From assembly GCA_903822975.1 (NCBI GenBank), contig CAIJRD010000011.1, forward strand, positions 186,001-250,000: a stretch of 64,000 bases of DNA, in the 5' to 3' direction. How positions within the stretch are numbered: position 1 is the first letter of the stretch; each line of letters opens with the position of its first letter. The DNA is from an uncultured Sinobacteraceae bacterium. GTDB taxonomy: Bacteria; Pseudomonadota; Gammaproteobacteria; Nevskiales; Nevskiaceae. The notes under the pieces are model-generated. The model had not been told where the DNA came from. It made no database searches and saw only the letters and a program-made list of their open reading frames with translations. The position numbers were made by a program, and so were the translations under genes. This document shows positions 46,669 through 55,391 of this stretch, piece by piece.

Positions 46669-47436
46669 TCAACGCGCCGGCTTGGCCGGCCGCTTGCCGC
46701 CGCCGAAATTGCGCTGGCGGAAGGCTTCGTAGGAACACACGGCGGCGGCAACCGAGACGTTGAGGCTCTCGATGTTGCCGACCATCGGAATCTTCACCAG
46801 ACGGTCGCAGGTTTCACGCGTGAGGCGGCGCAGTCCCTCGCCCTCGCCGCCCAGCACCAGCACCAGCGGTCCGGTCAGGTCGACGGAATACAGCGTTTCA
46901 TCGCCTTCGCCGGCGAGGCCGACGATCCAGTAGCCGAGTTCCTTCAGACGTTCCAGCGTGCGCGTGAGGTTGGTGACGCCGACCACCGGCACGCGCTCGG
47001 CCGAACCGGCCGCGACCTTCCGAACGACCGGCGTGAGCCCGACCGAACGATCCTTCGGGATGACGATGAATTTGATGCCGACCGCCTCGGCGGTGCGCAG
47101 GCAGGCGCCGAGATTGTGAGGATCCTGCACGCCGTCGAGCGCGAGAATCATGCGATCGGCCGTTGCGGGCAGGTCCAGCACTTCCTCGCCGACCACCGCC
47201 GCAGCCTCGATCTCCGCCAGCACGCCTTGATGTCGCAGTCCCGGCGCGCGCAGATCGAGGGTTTCGCGCGACACTTTGCGCACGGTGACGCCGGCCTTGG
47301 CCGCCGCCATCAGCAGTCGCTGCGCACGATCATCCTTGCGCGCGTCCGCGAGCAGCACTTCGCGCGGTTTGATGGCGCCCTCTTCCAGGGTCGCGATGAC
47401 GGCATGGAAGCCGCCGATATAGGTTTCAGTAGACAT
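46669..47436 (-). CDS. rlmB: 23S rRNA (guanosine2251-2'-O)-methyltransferase
   Basis: The 255-aa SPOUT enzyme has ALDGVQDPHNLGACLRTAEA, KVAAGSAERVPVVGV and the knot motif GGEGEGLRRLTRETCD with NIESLNVSVAAAV. It methylates G2251 of 23S rRNA. In E. coli it follows rnr directly; here an OmpA-like gene separates the two. The frame is open for 80 codons upstream of the chosen ATG, but homologues begin MSTETYIGGFHAV. Confidence 0.96.
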   Translation of the reverse strand: MSTETYIGGFHAVIATLEEGAIKPREVLLADARKDDRAQRLLMAAAKAGVTVRKVSRETLDLRAPGLRHQGVLAEIEAAAVVGEEVLDLPATADRMILALDGVQDPHNLGACLRTAEAVGIKFIVIPKDRSVGLTPVVRKVAAGSAERVPVVGVTNLTRTLERLKELGYWIVGLAGEGDETLYSVDLTGPLVLVLGGEGEGLRRLTRETCDRLVKIPMVGNIESLNVSVAAAVCSYEAFRQRNFGGGKRPAKPAR

Positions 47437-47657
47437 GGATCGATTCGGCTGGCGCAAAAGGCGCGGTGCAAGACGCGCAAGGGTAACGCCTAAGGCGCGA
47501 TCGGCCCACTCACGGTGCACACCATCGATTCGAACAACCAAATCCGATCGAATCGGTGCGGGATGAGTTGGCCGCGCAGAGTCCGCACTTGAGATCGCCA
47601 GTGACGGTGCGGGTCCGGCGCAGTTCAGGCGGTCACCGCCTGCCCTCCGCAGCGCGA

Positions 47658-48293
47658 CTAGTCGAGCGCCGGCGGCACCCATGCCATAGCTTCACGGCCA
47701 TCGACCACCGGCACGATCAGCACCTCAAACTCGCCGCCTTGCGTGTGCGCCACTCGCTGCGAGACGTCGACCAATTGCGCCCGCAGTCGCTCGGGCAAAG
47801 CGCCTTCGTTTGCCAGGAAGGCACTGAGCGCGGCGATCCGGCGCTCGCCGAGTGCATCCGCATCTGCGCCGGCAAGGCGTCCGACGATCTGCACGACGAC
47901 AGTGCCGTCGGCGCGCACCCATTTAGCAAGGCGACTGAGCCCTTCCAGCGCCGCCGGTTGCAGTTCAGCGCTGGCTGAATCGAACAAGACACCCGCGCGC
48001 CATTTCACCCGCAGGCGCTCGTTGTCGAGTTCCAGCGATTGAATGTCACCGCGCGCGAGCTGCGGTTGCAGGAGCTGGCTCAAGCTGCTGCGTCGGCGCT
48101 TCATCGCCGTTGCAGTTTCAGCCGCAGTAAGCCGGCCCAGCGGTGCCGCGGCCTGCAGTTCTGCGCTGTCGATCTGCGCGGCCAATTCGGCGTTGCCACC
48201 CGCCGCAACCGCGGGTGACTGAGGTGGCTCAGTCGCGCATGCAGTCAAGAACACTGCAGCAGCCAGGCCCGCGAAACGGACAGCGGAAATCAC
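47658..48293 (-). CDS. OmpA-family lipoprotein
   Basis: The 211-aa protein has a signal peptide ending FLTAC (lipobox at about residue 19). It ends in an OmpA-like fold: AGVLFDSASAELQPAALEGL, then ALGERRIAALSAFL, then a C-terminal strand. The Asp/Arg pair that binds peptidoglycan in OmpA is only partly visible (GERR, no clear upstream Asp), so peptidoglycan binding is uncertain. Its ATG overlaps the rnr stop by four bases, so translation is probably coupled. The 221 bases before rlmB show no gene. Confidence 0.75.
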   Translation of the reverse strand: MISAVRFAGLAAAVFLTACATEPPQSPAVAAGGNAELAAQIDSAELQAAAPLGRLTAAETATAMKRRRSSLSQLLQPQLARGDIQSLELDNERLRVKWRAGVLFDSASAELQPAALEGLSRLAKWVRADGTVVVQIVGRLAGADADALGERRIAALSAFLANEGALPERLRAQLVDVSQRVAHTQGGEFEVLIVPVVDGREAMAWVPPALD

Positions 48294-50875
48294 CTGCGCC
48301 GCCCGCGCCGACCTTGACCCGGCTTGCCCGCGCCGGATTTCGCCGCCTCCACCGACGACTTTCCCGCTTTGCCGGATTTACCCGCTTTGTCGCCACGACC
48401 GTCGCGCGGCGTCTCTTTGTGCGCCGCCTCACCACGCCCGCGCTTTTCGCCGGGCCGCTGCTTGGAGGGCACTTCTTCGAGATCGATCTTGCGTTCGTCG
48501 AGGCTCACGCGCATCAGCTTGACGCGCAGCGGATCGCCCAGCGCGTAGACCCGCTTGCTGCGGCTGCCGACCAGGCGTTGATGCTTGGCGTCGAATTCAT
48601 AGAAATCGCCGACCAAGTTGGACACATGGATCAGGCCGTCGATGAACAACTCTTCCAGTTCGACGAACAAGCCAAACGGCGCAACGCTGGTGACGACGCC
48701 ATCGAATTCATCGCCGACGCGATGACTCATGAATTCGCACTTGAGCCAGGTGGAGACATCGCGCGTGGCATCGTCGGCGCGTCGCTCGGCGGTCGAGCAA
48801 TGCGCACCGAGCAGTTCCATTTGCTGCTGTGTGTATTCGAAATCTTTGATCTTGCCGCGAATCAGCACGTGCTTCAGCGCGCGGTGTAGCAGCAGATCGG
48901 GATAGCGACGAATCGGCGAGGTGAAGTGCGCGTAGTGCGTCAGTGCCAGACCGAAGTGTCCGACGTTGTCAGGACTGTATTTGGCCTGCATCAGCGAACG
49001 CAGCATCACGTTCTGCACTATGCCCGCATCTTCGCGACCTTTGAGCTGCGCCAATGCGGCGGCGTAGTCCTTGGCGCTCGGCACGGTGCCGCCGGGCAAG
49101 CGCAGCGCGCGGCCGGCGAGAAATTCGCGCAGCACGGCGACCTTCTCGGCATCCGGCGACTCATGAATACGATACAGCGCCGGCATCTTGTGCTTGTCGA
49201 CCAGCTTCGCCGCCTCGACATTCGCGGCAATCATGCATTCCTCGATCAAGCGATGCGCGAGGTTGCGCTTGACCGGAACGATCTTTTCGATCTTGCGATC
49301 GGTGCCGAAAACGATCTTCGTTTCGGTTCCCTCGAAATCGATCGCGCCGCGCTTTTCGCGCGCTGCGAATAGCGCTTCGAATACGGACTTCAGATTCTGT
49401 AGCGCCGGCACCAGCGCAGCCCTCGTCTGCGCTTTCTTGCCGTTCGGATCGGCAAGGATTTCGGCAACGTCGTCATAGATCAGCCGCGCCTGCGAGCGCA
49501 TCACCGCCTCGTAGAACTTGGCCTTGCCGACTTCACCGTCCGGCGACACGCGCATTTCGCAGACCATGCACAGGCGATCGACTTCTGGATTCAGCGAACA
49601 CAGACCGTTCGACAGCGCCTCCGGCAGCATCGGGATGACGTTCTCGGGGAAGTACACCGAGGTGCCGCGCTTGGTTGCCTCGGCGTCGAGCTTGGTTCCG
49701 GGCCGTACATAAGCGGACACATCGGCAATGGCGACCCAAAGCTTCCAGCCGCCTCCGCGCCAGCCACGCACCGGTTCGGCGTAGACGGCATCGTCGAAGT
49801 CGCGTGCATCGGCGCCGTCAATCGTCATCAGGCCGAGTTTGCGAAGATCGACACGACCTTCGCATTGCTGGGCGGTAACGCTCGCGCCATAGGCGGCCGC
49901 TTCGGCTTCCACCCCTTCCGGCCATTCGTACGGAAGGTTGTGCGTGCGGATCGCGGCCTGAATTTCCATGCCGGGCGCGAGATGCTCGCCGAGCACTTCG
50001 ATTACGCGGCCGATCGGTAAGTTGCCGCTGCGATCGTTGATCGGCGACGTCAGTTCGACCAGCACCATCTGCCCGGCCTGCGCGCCATTTCGGTCAGCGT
50101 TCGACACGATAACTTCCGGCAGCTTCGGCGAGCTTGGAATCACCGTGAACAGGCCACCGCGTGCGCCACTGGCCTGGAAACGACCGACCCACTGGCGCGT
50201 GCCGCGCTCCAGCACTTCGACCAGCACGCCTTCGCGCCGTCCCTTGGCGTCTTCGCCCGTAACACGCACGCGCGCACGATCGCCATCGATCAGGCCCTTC
50301 ATCTGATGCGGCGGCAGGAACACGTCTGCACCGCTGCCTTCCACCGACAAGAAGCCGTATCCATCGCGATGCGCGCTGACCTTGCCGTCGACCGTACCGG
50401 TCGCCGGCATTTTTGGAGCGCGCGCTGCGGACGACGGATGCGATTCAGCCGAAGCCGAGGTTCGTTTCGGTTCGGACGCGGCCTTGCCTTCTCTGCGCGA
50501 ACGCTCATGCGCACGCGTTTCGCGCTCGACCGGCTGCGTGTCGGCAGCATCGTGCGGGACGATATAGGCGCCGTAGCGATCCATCGCCAGCTGACCATCG
50601 CGTGTCATCGCTACGAGGCGCTTTGCCAGCGCCTCCTGCTCATTCAATTTCTTCAGTTCGAAGCTGGCGATCAGCTCGTCGAGCGTCGGTGCAGAAGCCG
50701 CATCGGCAATGGTCTGCTGGATGTGGGTTCGGCTCGGCAGCGGGTTCGCATATCGCTGCGCTTCACGTGCCGCTTCCGGGTCGTGGGCACGCCAGGGTGC
50801 ATCTTGAATCGCGCTTGCATTTTCGATTGGTTTGTCGTCGTAGTTCTCACGACGACGCGTTTTGTTTCTTTTCAT
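48290..50875 (-). CDS. rnr: Ribonuclease R
   Basis: The product is 861 aa from ATG; a TTG two codons earlier opens the frame further. An N-terminal HTH-like region and cold-shock domain (SAHRDGYGFLSVEGSGADVF) precede the RNB domain with TIDGADARDFDDAVY. These Asp residues bind the catalytic metals. An S1 domain follows (VGDEFDGVVTSVAPFGLFVE). The tail (about 50 residues) is Lys/Arg/Gly-rich (KAGKSGKAGKSSVEAAKSG), as in E. coli RNase R. It is a 3'-5' exoribonuclease for structured RNA. Confidence 0.97.
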   Translation of the reverse strand: MKRNKTRRRENYDDKPIENASAIQDAPWRAHDPEAAREAQRYANPLPSRTHIQQTIADAASAPTLDELIASFELKKLNEQEALAKRLVAMTRDGQLAMDRYGAYIVPHDAADTQPVERETRAHERSRREGKAASEPKRTSASAESHPSSAARAPKMPATGTVDGKVSAHRDGYGFLSVEGSGADVFLPPHQMKGLIDGDRARVRVTGEDAKGRREGVLVEVLERGTRQWVGRFQASGARGGLFTVIPSSPKLPEVIVSNADRNGAQAGQMVLVELTSPINDRSGNLPIGRVIEVLGEHLAPGMEIQAAIRTHNLPYEWPEGVEAEAAAYGASVTAQQCEGRVDLRKLGLMTIDGADARDFDDAVYAEPVRGWRGGGWKLWVAIADVSAYVRPGTKLDAEATKRGTSVYFPENVIPMLPEALSNGLCSLNPEVDRLCMVCEMRVSPDGEVGKAKFYEAVMRSQARLIYDDVAEILADPNGKKAQTRAALVPALQNLKSVFEALFAAREKRGAIDFEGTETKIVFGTDRKIEKIVPVKRNLAHRLIEECMIAANVEAAKLVDKHKMPALYRIHESPDAEKVAVLREFLAGRALRLPGGTVPSAKDYAAALAQLKGREDAGIVQNVMLRSLMQAKYSPDNVGHFGLALTHYAHFTSPIRRYPDLLLHRALKHVLIRGKIKDFEYTQQQMELLGAHCSTAERRADDATRDVSTWLKCEFMSHRVGDEFDGVVTSVAPFGLFVELEELFIDGLIHVSNLVGDFYEFDAKHQRLVGSRSKRVYALGDPLRVKLMRVSLDERKIDLEEVPSKQRPGEKRGRGEAAHKETPRDGRGDKAGKSGKAGKSSVEAAKSGAGKPGQGRRGRRR

Positions 50876-50914
50876 TGACAAAGCCTATATGCGCGCTTAG
50901 TCTGCGCGTCCGCT

Positions 50915-50999
<85 letters not shown>

Positions 51000-51030
51000 A
51001 ACCTTACAGAAGTCTGTGAGGTTTTTTTTT
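51000..51030 (+). terminator. Terminator of tRNA-Leu
   Basis: ccttacag / ctgtgagg (one G-T pair) with a 4-base loop is followed by nine T. Confidence 0.88.
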
Positions 51031-51794
51031 GATGCGAGGCGTGAGCGAGACCGGATACTTCCGGTCCCGAGGACGCCGTCAGACTACCACACCGCATCAG
51101 GCGAGAGGCGCATCGAGCGCCTCGGCCGACCCGCTTCGCTGCTGGCAATTCGCCCGGCACCAAAGTCGCGCCTCAATTGAGTGCGCCGGCCCCATCATTG
51201 ACCTTCCCCGAGTCGCCTGGAGAGCCGATCCTCCAAGCTTCGAGTTATCGCGCTTCGAGTTTTTATACCGCGTCAGCGCGTCGATGATGCGGAGAAGTCC
51301 TTTTAATGACCTCTTTGTGAAATTCAGGACGATGAATTGCAGTCAACCGACCAGCGGCTCTTTCTGCTTCATAAGAGTTGCTGATGAACCATTCAGGTCA
51401 AAACCGCCCTTTTTGCAGCGACATCAATATCCTTGATATTTTATTATTATAATACAATTACTTATGTAAATATGGCGTAGCTGTGAGCGTCATCATTCTG
51501 GGTGGTTTTCAATCCAAAAAGGTGAGCGAACTTTGCTTTTAAGCGTTTGGACAACCGGATATACGATCGCCGACACAGACCTTCATCACATTCAAGATCT
51601 AATTTCGCCTTGACTCAACTTCCGCGCCACGCTTAGCATCCGACCGATCACCGGTATCGATATATCGATAGACGGTGGCGCGAAAGTTGCTCAATGACTA
51701 AACGAACATGAAGTAGTTCGCTCAATCGGGGAATGGATTTCCCGCTAACGCACCAGTTGCTCACTGGTTTTGGTTCAGGACAAGGGGAAACACA
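51031..51794. other. Gene-free region after tRNA-Leu, upstream of the secretion/glycan locus
   Basis: 764 bases with no convincing gene. An open frame at 51029-51436 has no family features. It is AT-richer in 51420-51480. The inverted-repeat element at 51610-51694 is listed separately. The promoter of the 139-aa gene must lie at the right end, but no confident -35/-10 pair was found. Confidence 0.6.
51610..51694. repeat. 85-bp inverted-repeat element with a 16-bp central palindrome
   Basis: Left arm ttgactcaacttccgcgcca(c) (51610-51630) and right arm (51675-51694, gtggcgcgaaagttgctcaa) are near-perfect inverted copies with one mismatch and one or two gaps. The central 51655-51670 is a perfect 16-bp palindrome, TATCGATATATCGATA. 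Confidence 0.7.
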
Positions 51795-52214
51795 ATGCTT
51801 GACGCAACACTACTAGGCGGGGGGAGCAATCTCCTCAAATTCACCACCAACGGCCATGACACGATTTCGCTGGGTGGCCCTGGCGACACCGGCCCGGGCG
51901 CAGTTAACCTCGGCATCGACCGCGGGCAGATCTCGGTTGGTCTGCTGGGTCATGGCATCACCCTCACCGGCACGCTGAAAATTCACACTGATGCGACGGG
52001 CTCCTCCGTGGCCGGCGCTGCCAGCCACACCAGCCTGCTGAGCTCCCTGACGCACGGTTCGACCGTGATCAAGGATTTCGTCAGCGGCCACACCACTCCG
52101 GCCGCGCATGCTTCGCCGGATGTCCACTCGACCAGCTCGCACCTCATGCTGGCCGATGGCAACCACATCGAGCTGAAGAACTTCGTGCCGGCGCACACCG
52201 ACACCAAGCACTAA
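51795..52214 (+). CDS. Small His-rich protein with RTX-cap-like C-terminus (possible type I secretion substrate)
   Basis: The product is 139 aa with an aagggg ribosome site six bases before the ATG. It lacks a Sec signal and has 13 or more His residues. The second half, STVIKDFVSGH plus HLMLADGNHIELKNFVPA, has the I-x-D-F-x-x-G...L-x-D-G-x-x-I-x-L pattern of RTX C-terminal capping strands, but no GGxGxDxUx nonapeptides. It lies upstream of glycosyltransferase and near the type I exporter genes. This favours a small secreted or surface protein, as inference. It is followed by a strong hairpin. Confidence 0.65.
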   Translation: MLDATLLGGGSNLLKFTTNGHDTISLGGPGDTGPGAVNLGIDRGQISVGLLGHGITLTGTLKIHTDATGSSVAGAASHTSLLSSLTHGSTVIKDFVSGHTTPAAHASPDVHSTSSHLMLADGNHIELKNFVPAHTDTKH

Positions 52215-52243
52215 GCTTTGCTGGTTCGGCCTTAGGGCCGCGG

Positions 52244-52276
52244 GCGGATGGCCTGATGCAATGTCAGGCCATCCGC
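52244..52276 (+). terminator. Strong hairpin after the 139-aa gene
   Basis: A perfect 13-bp stem (gcggatggcctga / tcaggccatccgc), 7-base loop, lies between the 139-aa gene and the glycosyltransferase gene. A T run occurs only about ten bases later (gttttt), so it may be an attenuating terminator or mRNA stabiliser rather than a full stop. Confidence 0.6.
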
Positions 52277-52341
52277 TGCTATAAAGTTTTTCTCGCATCA
52301 TTCGCGTCAACCGCGTACTCCAGACACGTATCCCCTGAGCG

Positions 52342-55302
52342 ATGAAGCCAGCCCCGGAGAAGCGTACGGTTGCGCCTGCCAAATTGCCTGCTCTCAACTT
52401 TCAATCATTTTTGAAAAGTCGCGACCGCGCACAAGCCTTGCGCGAGGTCGACCGCTTTTGGCGCACCCGGCCCCAGGATCGCGACGCACTGGTGATGCCT
52501 TATGTTCGCCTTCTGCTCGACAACGGGGAATATGCAGTTGCTCTGCGCATCGTCCTTCGGGCATCCACTTTTTCCTCCGATGCGGACCTTGAAGGCCTCG
52601 CGGTACTCGCGCTGTATCACTCGAAGCGTGAATGGGCCGCACTGCAGCGACTCGACGAGGCCCTGAAGCGCTTCGTTGCTCGGCCGCGGGGCGAGTTGGT
52701 TCGCAGCGCCAACATACTTTTTGATGACGCTGGCCTCGGCATCCCGGGATGGTTTGGCCTAACGCCCGATTGGACCGTGCATGGACAAGTGCGGTGCACC
52801 GAGCCTGACCCCAAAATCACCGCGATCGCACAGCACGATGATGGCTCCGAGCGCTGCCTGGCAGTCCACGCGGCCGCCTCGAGCGAACATTTTTCCCTGA
52901 CGCTGAGCAATCGCGAACCCGCACGACTGCGCCTAGCGACCGATACGGCGCAGTTGCTGGGTAGCGGCGTCCGTTTTCCACCGGATCCCAATATTGATGG
53001 CCGCGCGTGGATCAAGACCGGTCGCAAGCTCGAAGCTTGGGCGCGATCCGGCTGGGACCCGCATGCCGGCATTACGCTCTATCTGCAGGATGAATCCGGC
53101 GCGCACCTGCGGATCAAGCCGAATTCAAAAGACGCACTAGGTGCGCCCCAACAGTTCTCGCTCGATCTGGCGAACACTGGCCTGAAGGGCGACCGGATAC
53201 AGATTTCTGCGCATATCAAGAGCGGACCTTTGCAGCCGCTGCCAGATTCGCCGCTGCTACTCGGCCGCGCCGTACAGCGCTTCCGGGTTCCGCCGGCACG
53301 AGTCTCGCGACCCGCGACGGGTAGGCACAAGCCACTTGCGAAAGATCGTACCCCGGCGCGCGGCGTGCGGGTAATCGTCCCGGTTTACCGCGGGCTCGAT
53401 GAAACACTGTTGTGTCTCGATTCCGTCATTGCCTCAAAGCCTGCGTACGCAAGCATTATCGTGGTAGACGATGCGACGCCTGAGCCGGCCCTCGCAGCCG
53501 CACTCGACACTTACGCTGCACGCGGACAGATCGAACTGCTCCGGAATACCGAGAATCTTGGCTTCGTCGGCTCGGTGAATCGCGCACTTGCGCTGTGCAT
53601 CGATCAGGATGCAATCCTGCTGAATTCGGACACCTGCGTATTCGGCAACTGGATCGATCGCCTGCGCAATTCGGCCTACAGCCAGCCCGACATTGGCAGC
53701 GTGACGCCCTTTTCCAACGACGGCACGATCGTCAGCTACCCGCTCGCGGCGAGCATCACGCCTTCGCGTGCCGAGTCCATGGCGTTTGATCAGCGCGTCG
53801 CTCGCCTGTTCGCAGGTCGCACGGTCGATTTGCCGGTTGGCGTTGGCTTCTGCCTGTATATCCGGAATGACTGTCTACGCGAAACGGGACCGCTCAACGA
53901 AGCGCTGTTCGGCAAAGGCTATGGCGAGGAAAGTGACTTCTGCATGCGCGCACGCGCACTCGGTTGGCGGCACGTGTTGGGCGCAGACACGTACGTTTAC
54001 CACTCGGGCGGACGTTCATTCGGCACGCGGCGCGCCGCTCTGCTGGCGCGAGCGGGCCGACTGATCAATCTGCGGCATCCCGGCTACGACCGCTTGGTCA
54101 AGGAATTTATCGAAGCGGATCCGATCGGGCCGCTGCGGCGAGCGCTCGATATCGAGCGCCTGCTCGAAGTCGATCGCCCTCTCGTGTTGTTGGTAACGCT
54201 CGCGGGTGGCGGCGGCGTGGATCGCTACGTGATCGAACGCGCGCGCAAACTGCAGGCTCAAGGGTTTGTGCCTTTAGCACTCGGCCCGCTGTATGAGGAT
54301 TCCACTCGCACGCTGCTCGCCAGCATGAGCTTGCCGCTGCAGCATCTGAGCTTCGGCAAACAAGATATCGGCGCGCTGACGCACTTGCTCCACCAGCTCG
54401 TATTTACGCACATCGAGATTCATCACTTTCTCGAACTCGAACCCAAAGTGCTCGATTGCGTGCGTCAGTTGCCGGCACCATTCGATATCTACGTGCACGA
54501 CTATCTCTGGGTATGTCCGCGCATCACCATGATCGATGGCAGCGGCCGTTACTGCGGCGAGCCGGCGATTTCCGTGTGTGAAAGTTGCGTCAAGAAAAAC
54601 GGCTCGGCCTTGGACGAGTCCATCAGCGTTCGCGGACTACGTGCGCGCAGCGCCCGCTGGATGGCAAAAGCCCGTCGCGTGATCGCACCAACCGGAGACG
54701 TTGCGCGAAGGCTGCAGCGTTACTTCCCAACGTTGAACATCGACATTCAGCCCTCCCAGCCGGTGATGACGGGGCTGATCGCTCGAGACAGCGCGCTCAA
54801 CGAGTGGACCTTTGACGATCAGGCGCAGCCGACCTTGGCACCGCGGGCAGTGCGCAAGCGAATGAGAGTCGCATCTATCGGCGCCATCGGTAGACACAAA
54901 GGCTATGACGTGCTGCTCGCCTGTGCGCGTGACGCCGCGGCACGCAAGTTGCCGATCGAATTCACGATTATCGGCTACACCCACGACGACGCGCGGCTCA
55001 TGAAGACGGGTAAAGTTGAAATTACAGGACGTTTTGAAGAAGGCGAGGCCCAGGACTTGCTTAAACGTGAGAACCCGGACCTCGTGTTCCTGGCGTCGGT
55101 GTGCCCGGAAACTTGGTGCTATACACTTACAGAAGTCATAAATGCGGGCCTGCCAGTGGTCGCTTTTGACCTGGGGAGTATTGCCGATCGATTGCGGGTC
55201 GCAGGATTGGGAAACCTGCTGTCTCTAGAGACATCCCCGAAAGCCTTGAATGAGTTCTTTCTCGGCGCAACCGGGACACTGATAGCACCGCCTCGTCAGT
55301 GA
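52342..55302 (+). CDS. Bifunctional glycosyltransferase (GT2 + GT4) with N-terminal helical region
   Basis: The 986-aa protein has three parts. Residues 1-330 hold an N-terminal domain of unknown role, starting with helical repeats (LREVDRFWRTRP and DNGEYAVALRIVLRAS). Residues about 335-600 are a GT2 domain with GVRVIVPVYRGLDETLLCLDS, IIVVDDATPE, the metal-binding LLNSDTCVF and GFCLYIRNDCLRETGPLNEALFGK. Residues about 610-985 are a GT4-like domain ending with YTLTEVINAGLPVVAFDLGSI. The combination suggests elongation of a polysaccharide or glycosylation of a protein. It lies upstream of an unknown protein and a further GT4. Sugar specificity cannot be read. Confidence 0.85.
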   Translation: MKPAPEKRTVAPAKLPALNFQSFLKSRDRAQALREVDRFWRTRPQDRDALVMPYVRLLLDNGEYAVALRIVLRASTFSSDADLEGLAVLALYHSKREWAALQRLDEALKRFVARPRGELVRSANILFDDAGLGIPGWFGLTPDWTVHGQVRCTEPDPKITAIAQHDDGSERCLAVHAAASSEHFSLTLSNREPARLRLATDTAQLLGSGVRFPPDPNIDGRAWIKTGRKLEAWARSGWDPHAGITLYLQDESGAHLRIKPNSKDALGAPQQFSLDLANTGLKGDRIQISAHIKSGPLQPLPDSPLLLGRAVQRFRVPPARVSRPATGRHKPLAKDRTPARGVRVIVPVYRGLDETLLCLDSVIASKPAYASIIVVDDATPEPALAAALDTYAARGQIELLRNTENLGFVGSVNRALALCIDQDAILLNSDTCVFGNWIDRLRNSAYSQPDIGSVTPFSNDGTIVSYPLAASITPSRAESMAFDQRVARLFAGRTVDLPVGVGFCLYIRNDCLRETGPLNEALFGKGYGEESDFCMRARALGWRHVLGADTYVYHSGGRSFGTRRAALLARAGRLINLRHPGYDRLVKEFIEADPIGPLRRALDIERLLEVDRPLVLLVTLAGGGGVDRYVIERARKLQAQGFVPLALGPLYEDSTRTLLASMSLPLQHLSFGKQDIGALTHLLHQLVFTHIEIHHFLELEPKVLDCVRQLPAPFDIYVHDYLWVCPRITMIDGSGRYCGEPAISVCESCVKKNGSALDESISVRGLRARSARWMAKARRVIAPTGDVARRLQRYFPTLNIDIQPSQPVMTGLIARDSALNEWTFDDQAQPTLAPRAVRKRMRVASIGAIGRHKGYDVLLACARDAAARKLPIEFTIIGYTHDDARLMKTGKVEITGRFEEGEAQDLLKRENPDLVFLASVCPETWCYTLTEVINAGLPVVAFDLGSIADRLRVAGLGNLLSLETSPKALNEFFLGATGTLIAPPRQ

Positions 55303-55391
55303 CAGCAGTGGCCCTGAGTTATTTCATCGAAGCGTCAACAGACAGCTTGACCGAAATCGTTATCGGCAAGCATAACTAGGCAAGGGAAGTG

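Noticed and set aside
51029..51436. 136-codon open frame after tRNA-Leu
   Set aside because: It has Arg/Ser-rich low-complexity translation, no ribosome site and no resemblance to an integrase or other known protein.
51441..51458. TATAAT and TACAAT boxes in the AT-rich stretch after tRNA-Leu
   Set aside because: No -35 element at 15-19 bases; the nearest TTGATA is only 9 or 14 bases away.
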